From assembly GCA_903850505.1 (NCBI GenBank), contig CAINLT010000473.1, forward strand, positions 1 to 44,667: 44,667 nt of DNA. Direction: 5' to 3'. The position numbers were made by a program, and so were the translations under genes. This stretch comes from an uncultured Myxococcales bacterium (GTDB taxonomy: Bacteria; Myxococcota_A; UBA9042). Under the pieces are notes generated by a model. That model saw only the letters and a program-made list of their open reading frames with translations, had not been told where the DNA came from and made no database searches. Positions 18,187 through 25,864 of this stretch are shown here, one piece after another; the first letter of the stretch is position 1, and each line of letters begins with the position of its first letter.

Positions 18187-19065
18187 TCAAGCAATGCCGT
18201 CCAGCACCAGCGGCAGGTCACGCGGCGTGTGCGCGGCCACTTGGGCGAGCGTGCCAAAGCGAAAATGGTCGAGCAGCATCGACACTTTGTCGGCAACACC
18301 GTCCAGGCCGACGTAGTACTTGAACCGACGCGCCAGCGGCAAACGCATGCGCGGCTGTTCCGGGTCGAGTTCGCGCGGGTGCAGGTAGAGCACGGCGGGC
18401 GTCTTGCGCAGGTCAAACGCGCCGAACGCCGCCTGCAGCGCCGGCTTGGGCAGGATGCGCAGATAGCCGCCGCCGGAGAACGCCAGATCGTGGGTGCCGA
18501 GGCGCAAGGGCACAACGGGCACCTCGAGGATCGTCTTTCCGTCCGGCAGCACGATGTCAAAAGGCCGCGTGCGATCCAGGGGATAGCCGCCATGCGCGCG
18601 GTCCGCCAGGAAGAGGGAGGAATCCAGCGTGATGCCGCGCGACGCGAGAATCGGCAGCGCCCACGTTTGCCGCGGACCCAGCGAGAAACCCGGCGCGCGA
18701 AAACACGTGATGTCGCGGTGTGTCGCGCGGTGCAGCGCGGCGAGGGACTGGTCCAAATCACGGGCGAAAGCGTCGGGTCCGAGGTGCTCGAGCAGTTGGT
18801 GCATGTGGCCGTGCGAGCCCACGTCGTGGCCGCGTCGGGCGATCTCGGCGACGAGTTCCGGCGCCACTTCCGCGACCCAGCCGAGCACGAAAAACGTCGC
18901 CTTGACGCCGCGGATGTCCAGCGCGTCGAGCATGCGCTCCGTGCCGATGTGGACCCGCCGTTCCTGACGTCGCCATGCCGCCGGATCGGGCGCGCGGTCG
19001 TATTCCAGGATGTGGAACCAATCTTCGACGTCGAGCGTCCAGCCATGGAGGACCGAGCTGTTCAT
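18187..19065 (-). CDS. Polysaccharide deacetylase family protein (NodB fold, XrtA/PEP-CTERM-locus type)
   Basis: Predicted deacetylase acting on an N-acetylated glycan (peptidoglycan or exopolysaccharide). 292 residues, no signal peptide. NodB motifs: LDVEDWFH near the N-terminus (metal and catalytic Asp at 12 and 15), KATFFVLGW, the metal histidines in SHGHMHQ (His85 and His89), FRAPGFS, and YLHPREL followed by a C-terminal extension. The DVEDWFH start and the extension are typical of deacetylases found in exosortase/PEP-CTERM exopolysaccharide loci, but no exosortase or glycan polymerase is in this window. It is the first gene after the histidine kinase (47-base gap) on the same strand. Confidence 0.9.
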   Translation of the reverse strand: MNSSVLHGWTLDVEDWFHILEYDRAPDPAAWRRQERRVHIGTERMLDALDIRGVKATFFVLGWVAEVAPELVAEIARRGHDVGSHGHMHQLLEHLGPDAFARDLDQSLAALHRATHRDITCFRAPGFSLGPRQTWALPILASRGITLDSSLFLADRAHGGYPLDRTRPFDIVLPDGKTILEVPVVPLRLGTHDLAFSGGGYLRILPKPALQAAFGAFDLRKTPAVLYLHPRELDPEQPRMRLPLARRFKYYVGLDGVADKVSMLLDHFRFGTLAQVAAHTPRDLPLVLDGIA

Positions 19066-19112
19066 GCCCCGAGTGTCGGGTCTGCCGACGTTTCGCGCAA
19101 GCGCCGTTCCGG

Positions 19113-20324
19113 CTACTTGACCGCGCGAATCTTCACCGTCTCGCGCAGTTCCGTCTGGCCAATGACCGGCAGGCGGATCTCAATGATCAGGCCGCCGCCT
19201 TCCCGCGCCAACGCGCGGACGGTGCCGTTGTGCGCTTCCACCGTGCGTTTGACGAGGAAAAGTCCGAGGCCACTGCCAATCGCGATGCGTGCGCGGGCGG
19301 TGGGGCTCCGGTAGAACGCTTCAAAGACCCGCGTGCATTCATCCGCGGACAATCCCGGGCCGCGGTCCATCACGCGGATGATCGCGCCGTTGGCGTCGCG
19401 GTTGGTCTCGATCTGCAGCTGGGGCGGGCACGGCACGCCGTCCACCGCCGTATCCTCCGCGGCGTAGCGGATGGCATTCTCGATCAGCGTCGACAGCACG
19501 CGGTCCAGCGCATTGGCGTCGCCCGAAACGACCGACCCGAGGCTGTCCAGGGTCAACTCAAACTGAAAGCCCAGCCGCTCCAGCCGGTGCCGCTCGCGCC
19601 GCAAGACGGTCTGCGTCAGCGAGTCAATGTCGACCTCGCCGCGATGCAGCAGCACGCGATCCATGCCGACGCGCTGCGCTTCCAACAGCCGGCCGATGTG
19701 CTCCTCCAGCAGCCGCACTTCCTCGTGGAGCTCCTGCAGCAGCTCTTCGCCTTCGTTGCGGCGGCGGTCCTTGCCCTGCGGCGCGCGCGCCCGCTCCCGG
19801 TCCAGCTCGATGCGAATGAGCTCCAGCGCGACTTCAATGCGCGCGAGCGGCGAGCGCAGCTCGTGGGAGATCCCGGACAGCAGGTCCCTTTGCGCCTGCA
19901 ACATGCGCGCGATGCGTTCCGCCATGGCGTTGAGGCTTTGCCCCAGCGCACCCAGGTCGTCAAACGGCTCGATCGGCGCGCGCACGGACAGGTCGCCCAG
20001 ACCGATTTCCACCGCCGTCTCGCGCAGGATGCGCGCCCGTTCGCGCAAGCCTTGAGTCAGGGTCAGCGACGTGCCGAGCAGGACTGCAGTGCCCACCGCC
20101 GCCGCGAACAGCGCCGCCAGTTCCGTGCCCGCGAGCGCCATGCGACTCTGCCAAACCGTGACCGCCGCCGCACCGAGCGCGCTGAGCGTCGCGATCGTCA
20201 CGGCGACTGCGACGATTTCTCCGCGCGCCAAACCCAATGGCGCCAGCTGCGGCCGGGCAATCGGCTGCGCGAGGGGCGTCATGCGCGCTGGCTGGATGCT
20301 GGGGTGCTGGGTGGTGTCCGACAT
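19113..20324 (-). CDS. Sensor histidine kinase without a sizeable periplasmic domain
   Basis: Membrane kinase of 403 residues that should phosphorylate the adjacent OmpR-type regulator. Two helices (about 37-58 and 69-89) are separated by only about ten residues, so signal sensing must be in or near the membrane, or through a partner. A HAMP-like linker follows (about 90-140). The H-box SHELRSPLARI has His154. The dimerisation helices carry a charged insertion (about 172-190, RERARAPQGKDRRRNEG). The ATPase has the N-box ENAIRYA, G1 DRGPGL, F EAFYRS and G2 GSGLGLFLVK, so it looks fully active. It starts 14 bases after the regulator gene, across a small hairpin. Confidence 0.93.
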   Translation of the reverse strand: MSDTTQHPSIQPARMTPLAQPIARPQLAPLGLARGEIVAVAVTIATLSALGAAAVTVWQSRMALAGTELAALFAAAVGTAVLLGTSLTLTQGLRERARILRETAVEIGLGDLSVRAPIEPFDDLGALGQSLNAMAERIARMLQAQRDLLSGISHELRSPLARIEVALELIRIELDRERARAPQGKDRRRNEGEELLQELHEEVRLLEEHIGRLLEAQRVGMDRVLLHRGEVDIDSLTQTVLRRERHRLERLGFQFELTLDSLGSVVSGDANALDRVLSTLIENAIRYAAEDTAVDGVPCPPQLQIETNRDANGAIIRVMDRGPGLSADECTRVFEAFYRSPTARARIAIGSGLGLFLVKRTVEAHNGTVRALAREGGGLIIEIRLPVIGQTELRETVKIRAVK

Positions 20325-20339
20325 GGGCTGGTTCAGCCC
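20325..20339 (-). promoter_or_regulatory. Hairpin filling the regulator-kinase gap
   Basis: In the mRNA, GGGCTG-AAC-CAGCCC forms a 6-bp GC-rich stem with a 3-base loop. It reaches from the last base of the regulator stop codon to the base before the kinase ATG, and its 5' arm contains the only purine-rich candidate ribosome site. It could limit kinase translation to ribosomes finishing the regulator. Confidence 0.45.
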
Positions 20340-21049
20340 TATTCAGCCGCGCCGGACTTGGGACGGTCGGCGGCGAGCATGTAGCCGGTGCCCCAGATGG
20401 TCTTGATGTAGCGCGGCTGGCGCGAATCCGACTCGATCTTGGCGCGGAGGTTCTTCACGTGCACGTCGATCGAACGGTCATACGCCGCGTAGCCAACGCC
20501 GCGCAGCATGTCCATGAGCGCATCGCGGCTGAGCACTTGACCCGGATGGCGCAGGAAGCAGCGGAGCAGGTCAAACTCGGTTGTCGTCAGCTGCACCACG
20601 TTGCCATCGGCAGAGACTTCCCGGCGCGCGGTGTCCATGATCAGATCGCCAACCCGCAGCGTCTCCGTCACCGGCGACGGCGAACCGCCATCCGCCCGGC
20701 GCAGCACCGCGCGGATGCGCGCGACAAGCTCACGTGGATTGAACGGCTTGGACAGGTAGTCGTCCGCACCAAGCTCCAGCCCGACGATGCGGTCATTGTC
20801 GCTGCCCTTGGCCGTCAGCATGATGACCGGCACTTTGGAGCTCGCGCGGATCCGCCGCAGCACTTCAAAGCCGTCCATGCCAGGCAGCATGACGTCCAGC
20901 ACCAGGAGATCAAACACTTCCGAAGTCGCGCGCCGCACGCCCTGCAAGCCATCCGTCACAAGCGTGACCTGGAAGCCTTCAGGTTTGAGCAGCCGCTCCA
21001 GCAGCGCGCCCAACCGAACGTCATCGTCAATAATCAACAGGCGACCCAT
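20339..21049 (-). CDS. OmpR/PhoB-family response regulator
   Basis: 236-residue DNA-binding regulator, partner of the downstream kinase. The receiver domain (1-118) has the acidic pair Asp9/Asp10, phospho-acceptor Asp52 in LVLDVMLPGMDG, Thr79 and Lys101 in SKPF. The winged-helix DNA-binding domain (about 135-228) has LTTTEFDLLRCFLRHPGQVLSR and the C-terminal hairpin IKTIWGTGYML. The ATG at 21049 is preferred over GTG at 21055 because GGGAG lies 5 bases before it and overlaps the GTG. The gene follows the HEAT-like membrane protein gene by about 30 bases, so all three may be one unit. Target genes are unknown. Confidence 0.95.
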   Translation of the reverse strand: MGRLLIIDDDVRLGALLERLLKPEGFQVTLVTDGLQGVRRATSEVFDLLVLDVMLPGMDGFEVLRRIRASSKVPVIMLTAKGSDNDRIVGLELGADDYLSKPFNPRELVARIRAVLRRADGGSPSPVTETLRVGDLIMDTARREVSADGNVVQLTTTEFDLLRCFLRHPGQVLSRDALMDMLRGVGYAAYDRSIDVHVKNLRAKIESDSRQPRYIKTIWGTGYMLAADRPKSGAAE

Positions 21050-21053
21050 GCTC

Positions 21054-21059
21054 ACTCCC
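21054..21059 (-). promoter_or_regulatory. Shine-Dalgarno site deciding the response-regulator start
   Basis: GGGAGT on the minus strand, overlapping a GTG at 21055 and ending 4 bases before the ATG at 21049 (GGGAG to ATG: 5 bases). Confidence 0.65.
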
Positions 21060-21079
21060 GTACCACAGGGGGAATCCAG

Positions 21080-22018
21080 CTAAGGCGCTGGCTGCGGTGG
21101 CTTCACATCCAGCTGCAATTTCTGCGCGGTCGGCTTGACCGGCTCCATCGGCAGCGCATCGCCAGCCGACGCGAGCGACCTCTCCGGACCGCGCACGGCC
21201 AGCACCTGGATCGCGATTTGATGACCCTGATTCCACGTGGCGAAGCCGACGTCGGTCAGTTCATTGAGCTTGACGCCGTTCCTGGCAATGTCCTTGCCGG
21301 CATCGATGTCCGCCAACAGCACGTCCACATCGACCTGCCGCGCGTGGATCTGCTCGTCGCTCGTGTACTCGGGCGCGGGCGGAACGTATCCGGCGATCTC
21401 CGGCTTGTCCGCGTTCAGCTTCAGGCTCTGCAAACGGCGCTGCACGCGACCTGCCGACCACGCAAACAACGCGCGCTCCTGACCATTGGTCGCAAGCGCC
21501 GCCGCCACCAGCTTGGCCACGTCGGCATCGCCACCGCAGAGACCCAGCGCCACAATCGCGCGCAGCCGCAGCAAATCGTCGTCGGATTGGGTCAGCGGCC
21601 ACAGCGCCGCCGCCGCCTCCGGCTTGCCCGTGCGTCCCAGACCCGCGAGCGCCGTCAAGCGCACGCCGATGTCGCGATCCTTGAGCGCGCCGTTCAACGT
21701 TGGCACCACGCGCGGATCGTCGATGCCCGACAGCAGCTCCAGGGACTTGGACCGTTCCGCCGGCGCGTTGCTCGCCATGTCGCCCACCAGCGTTGGGACC
21801 GCGTCCTTGCCCAGATGCGCGATGCGCGTGGACGTCATGCCCACGCGACCCACGGGATCGTGGAAGCGCTTTTCCAGCAGACGCGGGTTCTCGACGAACT
21901 TCTCAAAGAAGATCGACGAAGCCCAGACGAGGATCGCGAGGATGACGAGACCGATGGCGTACAGACCGAGCTTGCCCCAAGCTTTGGGATTGAAGCTGCG
22001 ATCACTCAGGGCGGGCAT
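21080..22018 (-). CDS. Membrane-anchored HEAT-repeat-like protein
   Basis: 312 residues. One transmembrane helix near the N-terminus (about 16-38), then a soluble part with PBS-lyase/HEAT-like helical pairs (about 60-200: GKDAVPTLVGDM, DDPRVVPTLNGALKD, D-x-G-V-R-L-T-A-L-A-G-L-G-R-T-G). The C-terminal about 100 residues are not HEAT-like and end in a Pro-rich tail. HEAT scaffolds usually bind proteins; the partner is unknown. GAGG precedes the ATG by 7 bases. It lies directly upstream of the two-component genes, whose kinase lacks a periplasmic sensor, so it could be an accessory sensor; this is speculation. Confidence 0.8.
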   Translation of the reverse strand: MPALSDRSFNPKAWGKLGLYAIGLVILAILVWASSIFFEKFVENPRLLEKRFHDPVGRVGMTSTRIAHLGKDAVPTLVGDMASNAPAERSKSLELLSGIDDPRVVPTLNGALKDRDIGVRLTALAGLGRTGKPEAAAALWPLTQSDDDLLRLRAIVALGLCGGDADVAKLVAAALATNGQERALFAWSAGRVQRRLQSLKLNADKPEIAGYVPPAPEYTSDEQIHARQVDVDVLLADIDAGKDIARNGVKLNELTDVGFATWNQGHQIAIQVLAVRGPERSLASAGDALPMEPVKPTAQKLQLDVKPPQPAP

Positions 22019-22037
22019 ACAGACGCCTCATGGAAAC

Positions 22038-22072
22038 GGCCGGGCGCTGGCGAGGACGCAGCGCAAGCGGCC
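22038..22072 (-). terminator. Imperfect terminator-like hairpin after the 1209-residue lipoprotein gene
   Basis: On the minus strand GGCCG-CTT-GCGCTG, loop CGTCCTCGC, CAGCGC-C-CGGCC, then GTTTCC. The stem is GC-rich with a bulge and starts right after the TAA at 22073-22075. The T-run is short, so termination may be partial. Confidence 0.4.
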
Positions 22073-25000
22073 TTACTGGGTGCAGGGCTCGGTGACCTGA
22101 ATGTCGTCGAGGAAGACGCCTTCGTACTTGTCGTTCAGGCTGCAGTCACCGGAATCGAAGTGGAACTCGACGACGATGTTGAGGCCCTGGTACTTGGTCA
22201 GCGGCAGCGTGATGTTCTGCTTGGTCTTGAACTGGCTCGGCTTGAGGCCGTAGACCGGGTCCGTCGCGTCCCAAATCACCGTGGACTGCGCGCCGGTCTT
22301 GACGATGACCTTGAAGTGCTCCGTCTGGAACGTGCCGCTCGGCTGTTCGATGTCAGCGTAGATCGCGAACTGCAGCTGGGCGCTCTGCTTGGCGTTGGTG
22401 CCAATCTTGAGCACCGGCGAGTCAAAGTCAGACTGCACCGGACCGCAGCCCGCGACCGGATCGTCGTAATTCCACTTGGCTGGATTGCCAAAGTAGGCTT
22501 CGAACTTGCCGTTCAGGTACTTGTGCGGCACCGCGCTCCACTTCGTCAGGATGCCAGGCGTCGCCGAGCCCACCATCGGGGACAGCGCGGCGCTCTCAAA
22601 CGTCACGGACGGCAGCGGGGACGTCGGCTGGCAGCAGCCCGGACCCGACTTGAACGGCGTCTCGCAGCTGAACGCCTTGGTCGGCTCGTCAAACTTGCAG
22701 TTGTACGACTTGCAGGCATCCGGCGTCGGCGGCTGGCAATCGATGCCCGAGACGCAAATCGGCGGCGTGCAGGTGGTCCACATGTTGATGCCGTCGATGT
22801 ACGGACCGACGTGGTTGTTGTTCTTCGGGTTGCCCGCGTCGAATTCCCACGCCAGGAGCATGGTCTTGCCGGCGACCGCCGCGGGCGCCTTGACGGAGAT
22901 CGTCGCCCACTGGCCGTTGGTCGTGCCGCCGATGTCGTACGAGCTCCACGCCCACGTGATGTTGGTCGGGTCGCTCGGGTCGACAAAGCCAAAGCGCAGG
23001 CGATCCACCGCGAAGATGGTCGACTGGTACTGCGGCACGGCGAACACGGCGGGCGCGTCCCACTCGGTCGACAGGTTGAGGTGGAACGTGATGATGGTCG
23101 TGCCGTTGAGCGGAATCGTCACCGGCGCGCTCTTGGCGATGCCGTACGGCACTTTCTGCGAGCCGGCGTCGTAGTTGCCCAGCGTGTTGCCAAAGTAGAG
23201 CGAGTAGAGGTCCGGGCTCGTGCCAAAGAAGTTATCGGCGGAGATGTGCCACTGCATCGTCTGGTCGTACGGGTCGCCGGTGGCGGAGACCGCGGCCGTG
23301 GCGAACGCCGTGGTCCAGCCGGTCGGAAGCGTCGTGCCCTTCGAGCTCTCAAACGACTCGTTGGTGACTTGCGTCTTCTCCGAGCAGCAGCCCGCCGCCA
23401 GGACCCAGTCGCACTTGCCCTGGACGCAGGTGTCCACGGTGCAGGTGTCCTTGTCGTCGCAGTCGAGGTCTTTCGCGCACTTGCCGGTGGACTTGCAGCC
23501 GCACTGGCCGTCAGCCTGGCAGATGCCCGTCTCGGCGGTCGGCTTGCAGAGACCCAGCGCGTCGCAGAACGCGTCGTTGGTGCACTGCTTCTTCTCGCAC
23601 GCGATGTCGACCTTGAAGTCGTCGATGCTCGGGCCGGCGAACGTGTTGCCGCTCGGGTCGCCCGCGTCAAAAGTGAAGCAGACGCGGCCTTTCTTGCCGG
23701 CGTACTGATCAAGCGCGACGTCGACTTCCAGATACTTGCCGTCGGTGCAGCCCTTGATGTCATCGCTCGACCAGAGCGGCTTCTTGATGTTGCTGACGAT
23801 GTTCGAGCACTCGCTCGCGCCGCAGTACTGGCCGCCGGTCTGGAACGTGACGGTCAGCTTGTCGAGCGCGGGCGCCAACGTGCAGATGCCGAGGATGGTG
23901 TTGCAGCTCTCGCCGCCCGTGCAGTCGGTGCTGATCTTGCACGGCTTCTGCGAACCCGGCGGGTTGCTGTACGCCGGCTGGCCGCACCATTCCGTGATGA
24001 GCGCGACCTGGAAGCTCGCGACGTCGTACAGCGTGCCGGAGCCCAGCTGCACTTCCGGCGAGCAGATGGTGCCCTTGGGACCCTGGTTCAGCAGCTTCGG
24101 ATCGGCATAGCTCTGGAACGTGCTGTCCGTGAAAACCAGCGACTTGCTGCCGCTCGTGCCGCCGGTCGGGTTGACGCGCCAGGAGACGGCGGTGGAGTTG
24201 CTGCCGATGTTCTTCCACGCAGAAATGCCGTTCTCCATGCCGTCCGTGAACAGGTTGGACGGGAGGCAGCACTGCGGGTTCTTGGCGTCCGGGACGTTGC
24301 TGCAGAGGCCCGTGGCCGCGCCGTTGGCCTGCAGGCAGGCGTCGATGGTGCAGAGGTTGCCGTCCTGGCAGTCGGCAACGCCCGCGCAGCAGCCCGGCGT
24401 GAGGTCGGCGAAGCAGATGCCCTTGTCCGTGACGTTGTCGTAGTACGTGCAGTCGTTGATGGCGCACGGGTTGCCGTTGCCGTTGGCGCAAGGCGTGGCT
24501 TTGTCGCAGGACGAGCTGTCGGTCGCGCAGAGCGTCTCGACCACGATGTCATCCAAGTACACGCCCTCAAAGCCGTTGTTGACACCGTCCAGCGTCGCGA
24601 ACTGCCAGGTGACGGTCGCGGAAGCGCCAAAGCCCGCGAGGTTGACGACGCGGTGGACCCACTGGCCGCCGGTGGTCTTGCCGATCTTGGTCGACGCCCA
24701 CACCGGAGTCGGCGTGACTGCCGCGCCGTTGACAAAGACCGTCAGCACGTCCTTTTCCGTCAGGCAGGCGTCTTTGGCGCCGTTGCCGAGGTTCACGCAC
24801 ACCTGATCGATCGCGCACGACGTGCACGACGTACCCGCGAGGCCCGCGTTGCCCGCGAGGAAGGCCGGCTCCGCGTCCAGCCACAGCCAGTAGTGCAGGA
24901 TCGCCGGCTTGACCTTGCCGCTCGCGTCCTTGGGGATGACGAGTTCCGGGGAAGTCAGCTTGGCCGTGACCTTGGCGCCCGCGCCGGTCGACTGGCAGGA

Positions 25001-25702
25001 CGTCGCGGTGGTCGCTGACGTGTCGTAGTTGTAGCACTCGTTGCCCAAGTAAAGCGAGGACTTGCCCGTGTGCGCGCGCTTGTTGGAGACCTGCCACGCG
25101 ACGGTCGAGCCGGTCGCGGTCGTGGTGACGGCGCCGCTGAAGCCTTCCAGGTTGCCGATGGACTCAAACTTCACTTTCGGCAGGATGGTGCTCTTGTCGG
25201 CGCAGCAATTCGGCGTCGGCTTGTATTCGCACTGACCGGCGGACACGTTGCACGCGGCGGTCTGGCAGCTCAGCTCGGCGCAATCGATGTCGGCGCAGCA
25301 GACGTTGGCGCCCTCTTTCTTGGCCGGCGCCGTGCACGTGTAGTTCACGCAAGAAATCGTCTGGCAGATCGGGTTGATCTTGCTGAAGCAATCCGAGTCG
25401 ACTTCGCATTCGTGCTTGACGACCACTTCGATGTCCGGCACGTCTTTCGGCGTATCCGTCACCGCATCCGTGCCAACCGCATCGCTGCCGATGTCGTCAG
25501 AAGCGGTGTCCTGGATATCTTCCGGAGGCGTGTCGGCGGCCGTGTCGCTACCTTCAGTCGGCCCGCTGTCTTCCGTCGCAGTCGCCTTGGTGCCGCAAGC
25601 TGCCAGAAGCAGCGCTAGCGCAACGGGCACCACAAGGCGCTGAATTTGCGCCAGTTCAAGCATAGAGGTCGGACAGCGCGACGCAGTCGGAAAGCGATTC
25701 AT
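22073..25702 (-). CDS. Giant modular lipoprotein A: four beta-sandwich modules plus Cys-rich segments
   Basis: 1209 residues. Signal peptide with lipobox LLAAC (Cys36), then an acidic Asp/Thr-rich tether (37-95). Cys-rich parts of the form CxxDxDC...CT.D.C alternate with four predicted beta-sandwich modules at about 176-392, 484-702, 776-978 and 1026-1207. Each has a SLYFGN-like motif, a central block reading V-W..S..I-G..T.GQW, a hydrophobic strand with F-D-A-G-D, and an end such as GVYLDDIVVETLC. This pattern resembles MAM, cleaved-adhesin and choice-of-anchor-J domains used for adhesion or glycan binding; no catalytic residues are evident. The start at 25702 has GAGGGG upstream and lies behind its own promoter; Met14 is an alternative. 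It is the longest of three tandem paralogues. A cell-surface location is inferred. Confidence 0.86.
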   Translation of the reverse strand: MNRFPTASRCPTSMLELAQIQRLVVPVALALLLAACGTKATATEDSGPTEGSDTAADTPPEDIQDTASDDIGSDAVGTDAVTDTPKDVPDIEVVVKHECEVDSDCFSKINPICQTISCVNYTCTAPAKKEGANVCCADIDCAELSCQTAACNVSAGQCEYKPTPNCCADKSTILPKVKFESIGNLEGFSGAVTTTATGSTVAWQVSNKRAHTGKSSLYLGNECYNYDTSATTATSCQSTGAGAKVTAKLTSPELVIPKDASGKVKPAILHYWLWLDAEPAFLAGNAGLAGTSCTSCAIDQVCVNLGNGAKDACLTEKDVLTVFVNGAAVTPTPVWASTKIGKTTGGQWVHRVVNLAGFGASATVTWQFATLDGVNNGFEGVYLDDIVVETLCATDSSSCDKATPCANGNGNPCAINDCTYYDNVTDKGICFADLTPGCCAGVADCQDGNLCTIDACLQANGAATGLCSNVPDAKNPQCCLPSNLFTDGMENGISAWKNIGSNSTAVSWRVNPTGGTSGSKSLVFTDSTFQSYADPKLLNQGPKGTICSPEVQLGSGTLYDVASFQVALITEWCGQPAYSNPPGSQKPCKISTDCTGGESCNTILGICTLAPALDKLTVTFQTGGQYCGASECSNIVSNIKKPLWSSDDIKGCTDGKYLEVDVALDQYAGKKGRVCFTFDAGDPSGNTFAGPSIDDFKVDIACEKKQCTNDAFCDALGLCKPTAETGICQADGQCGCKSTGKCAKDLDCDDKDTCTVDTCVQGKCDWVLAAGCCSEKTQVTNESFESSKGTTLPTGWTTAFATAAVSATGDPYDQTMQWHISADNFFGTSPDLYSLYFGNTLGNYDAGSQKVPYGIAKSAPVTIPLNGTTIITFHLNLSTEWDAPAVFAVPQYQSTIFAVDRLRFGFVDPSDPTNITWAWSSYDIGGTTNGQWATISVKAPAAVAGKTMLLAWEFDAGNPKNNNHVGPYIDGINMWTTCTPPICVSGIDCQPPTPDACKSYNCKFDEPTKAFSCETPFKSGPGCCQPTSPLPSVTFESAALSPMVGSATPGILTKWSAVPHKYLNGKFEAYFGNPAKWNYDDPVAGCGPVQSDFDSPVLKIGTNAKQSAQLQFAIYADIEQPSGTFQTEHFKVIVKTGAQSTVIWDATDPVYGLKPSQFKTKQNITLPLTKYQGLNIVVEFHFDSGDCSLNDKYEGVFLDDIQVTEPCTQ

Positions 25703-25706
25703 GTAG

Positions 25707-25712
25707 CCCCTC
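25707..25712 (-). promoter_or_regulatory. Shine-Dalgarno site deciding the start of lipoprotein A
   Basis: GAGGGG on the minus strand, 4 bases before the ATG at 25702. It favours this start over the in-frame one at 25759 and over Met14. Confidence 0.65.
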
Positions 25713-25773
25713 GTTGCGCGGACCGGGGTCAACACCGCTCCAGATGCCCGTGTCGACACGCCCGCGTCTCTTC

Positions 25774-25802
25774 AGTGTACCCGCGGACAACGGGTAGCGC
25801 AA
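25774..25802 (-). promoter_or_regulatory. Sigma-70-type promoter with an inverted repeat in the spacer, lipoprotein A
   Basis: On the minus strand TTGCGC (25802-25797), 17-base spacer, TACACT (25779-25774). TACCCG and CGGGTA (25796-25791 and 25783-25778) form an inverted repeat between the two boxes, positioned like an operator. Leader about 65 bases. Confidence 0.68.
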
Positions 25803-25864
25803 TCTTCCTGCCGGGGAAAACGCTACAGAATCTGCCGGTCAAGGGCTATGGCGGCGGGATGCAA

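Noticed and set aside
20237..25018. Plus-strand open frame of 1593 codons
   Set aside because: It runs antisense across the kinase, regulator, HEAT-like and lipoprotein A genes and their gaps. The product is Arg/Ala/Val-rich with no domain or signal, as expected from mirror-reading of GC-rich codons.
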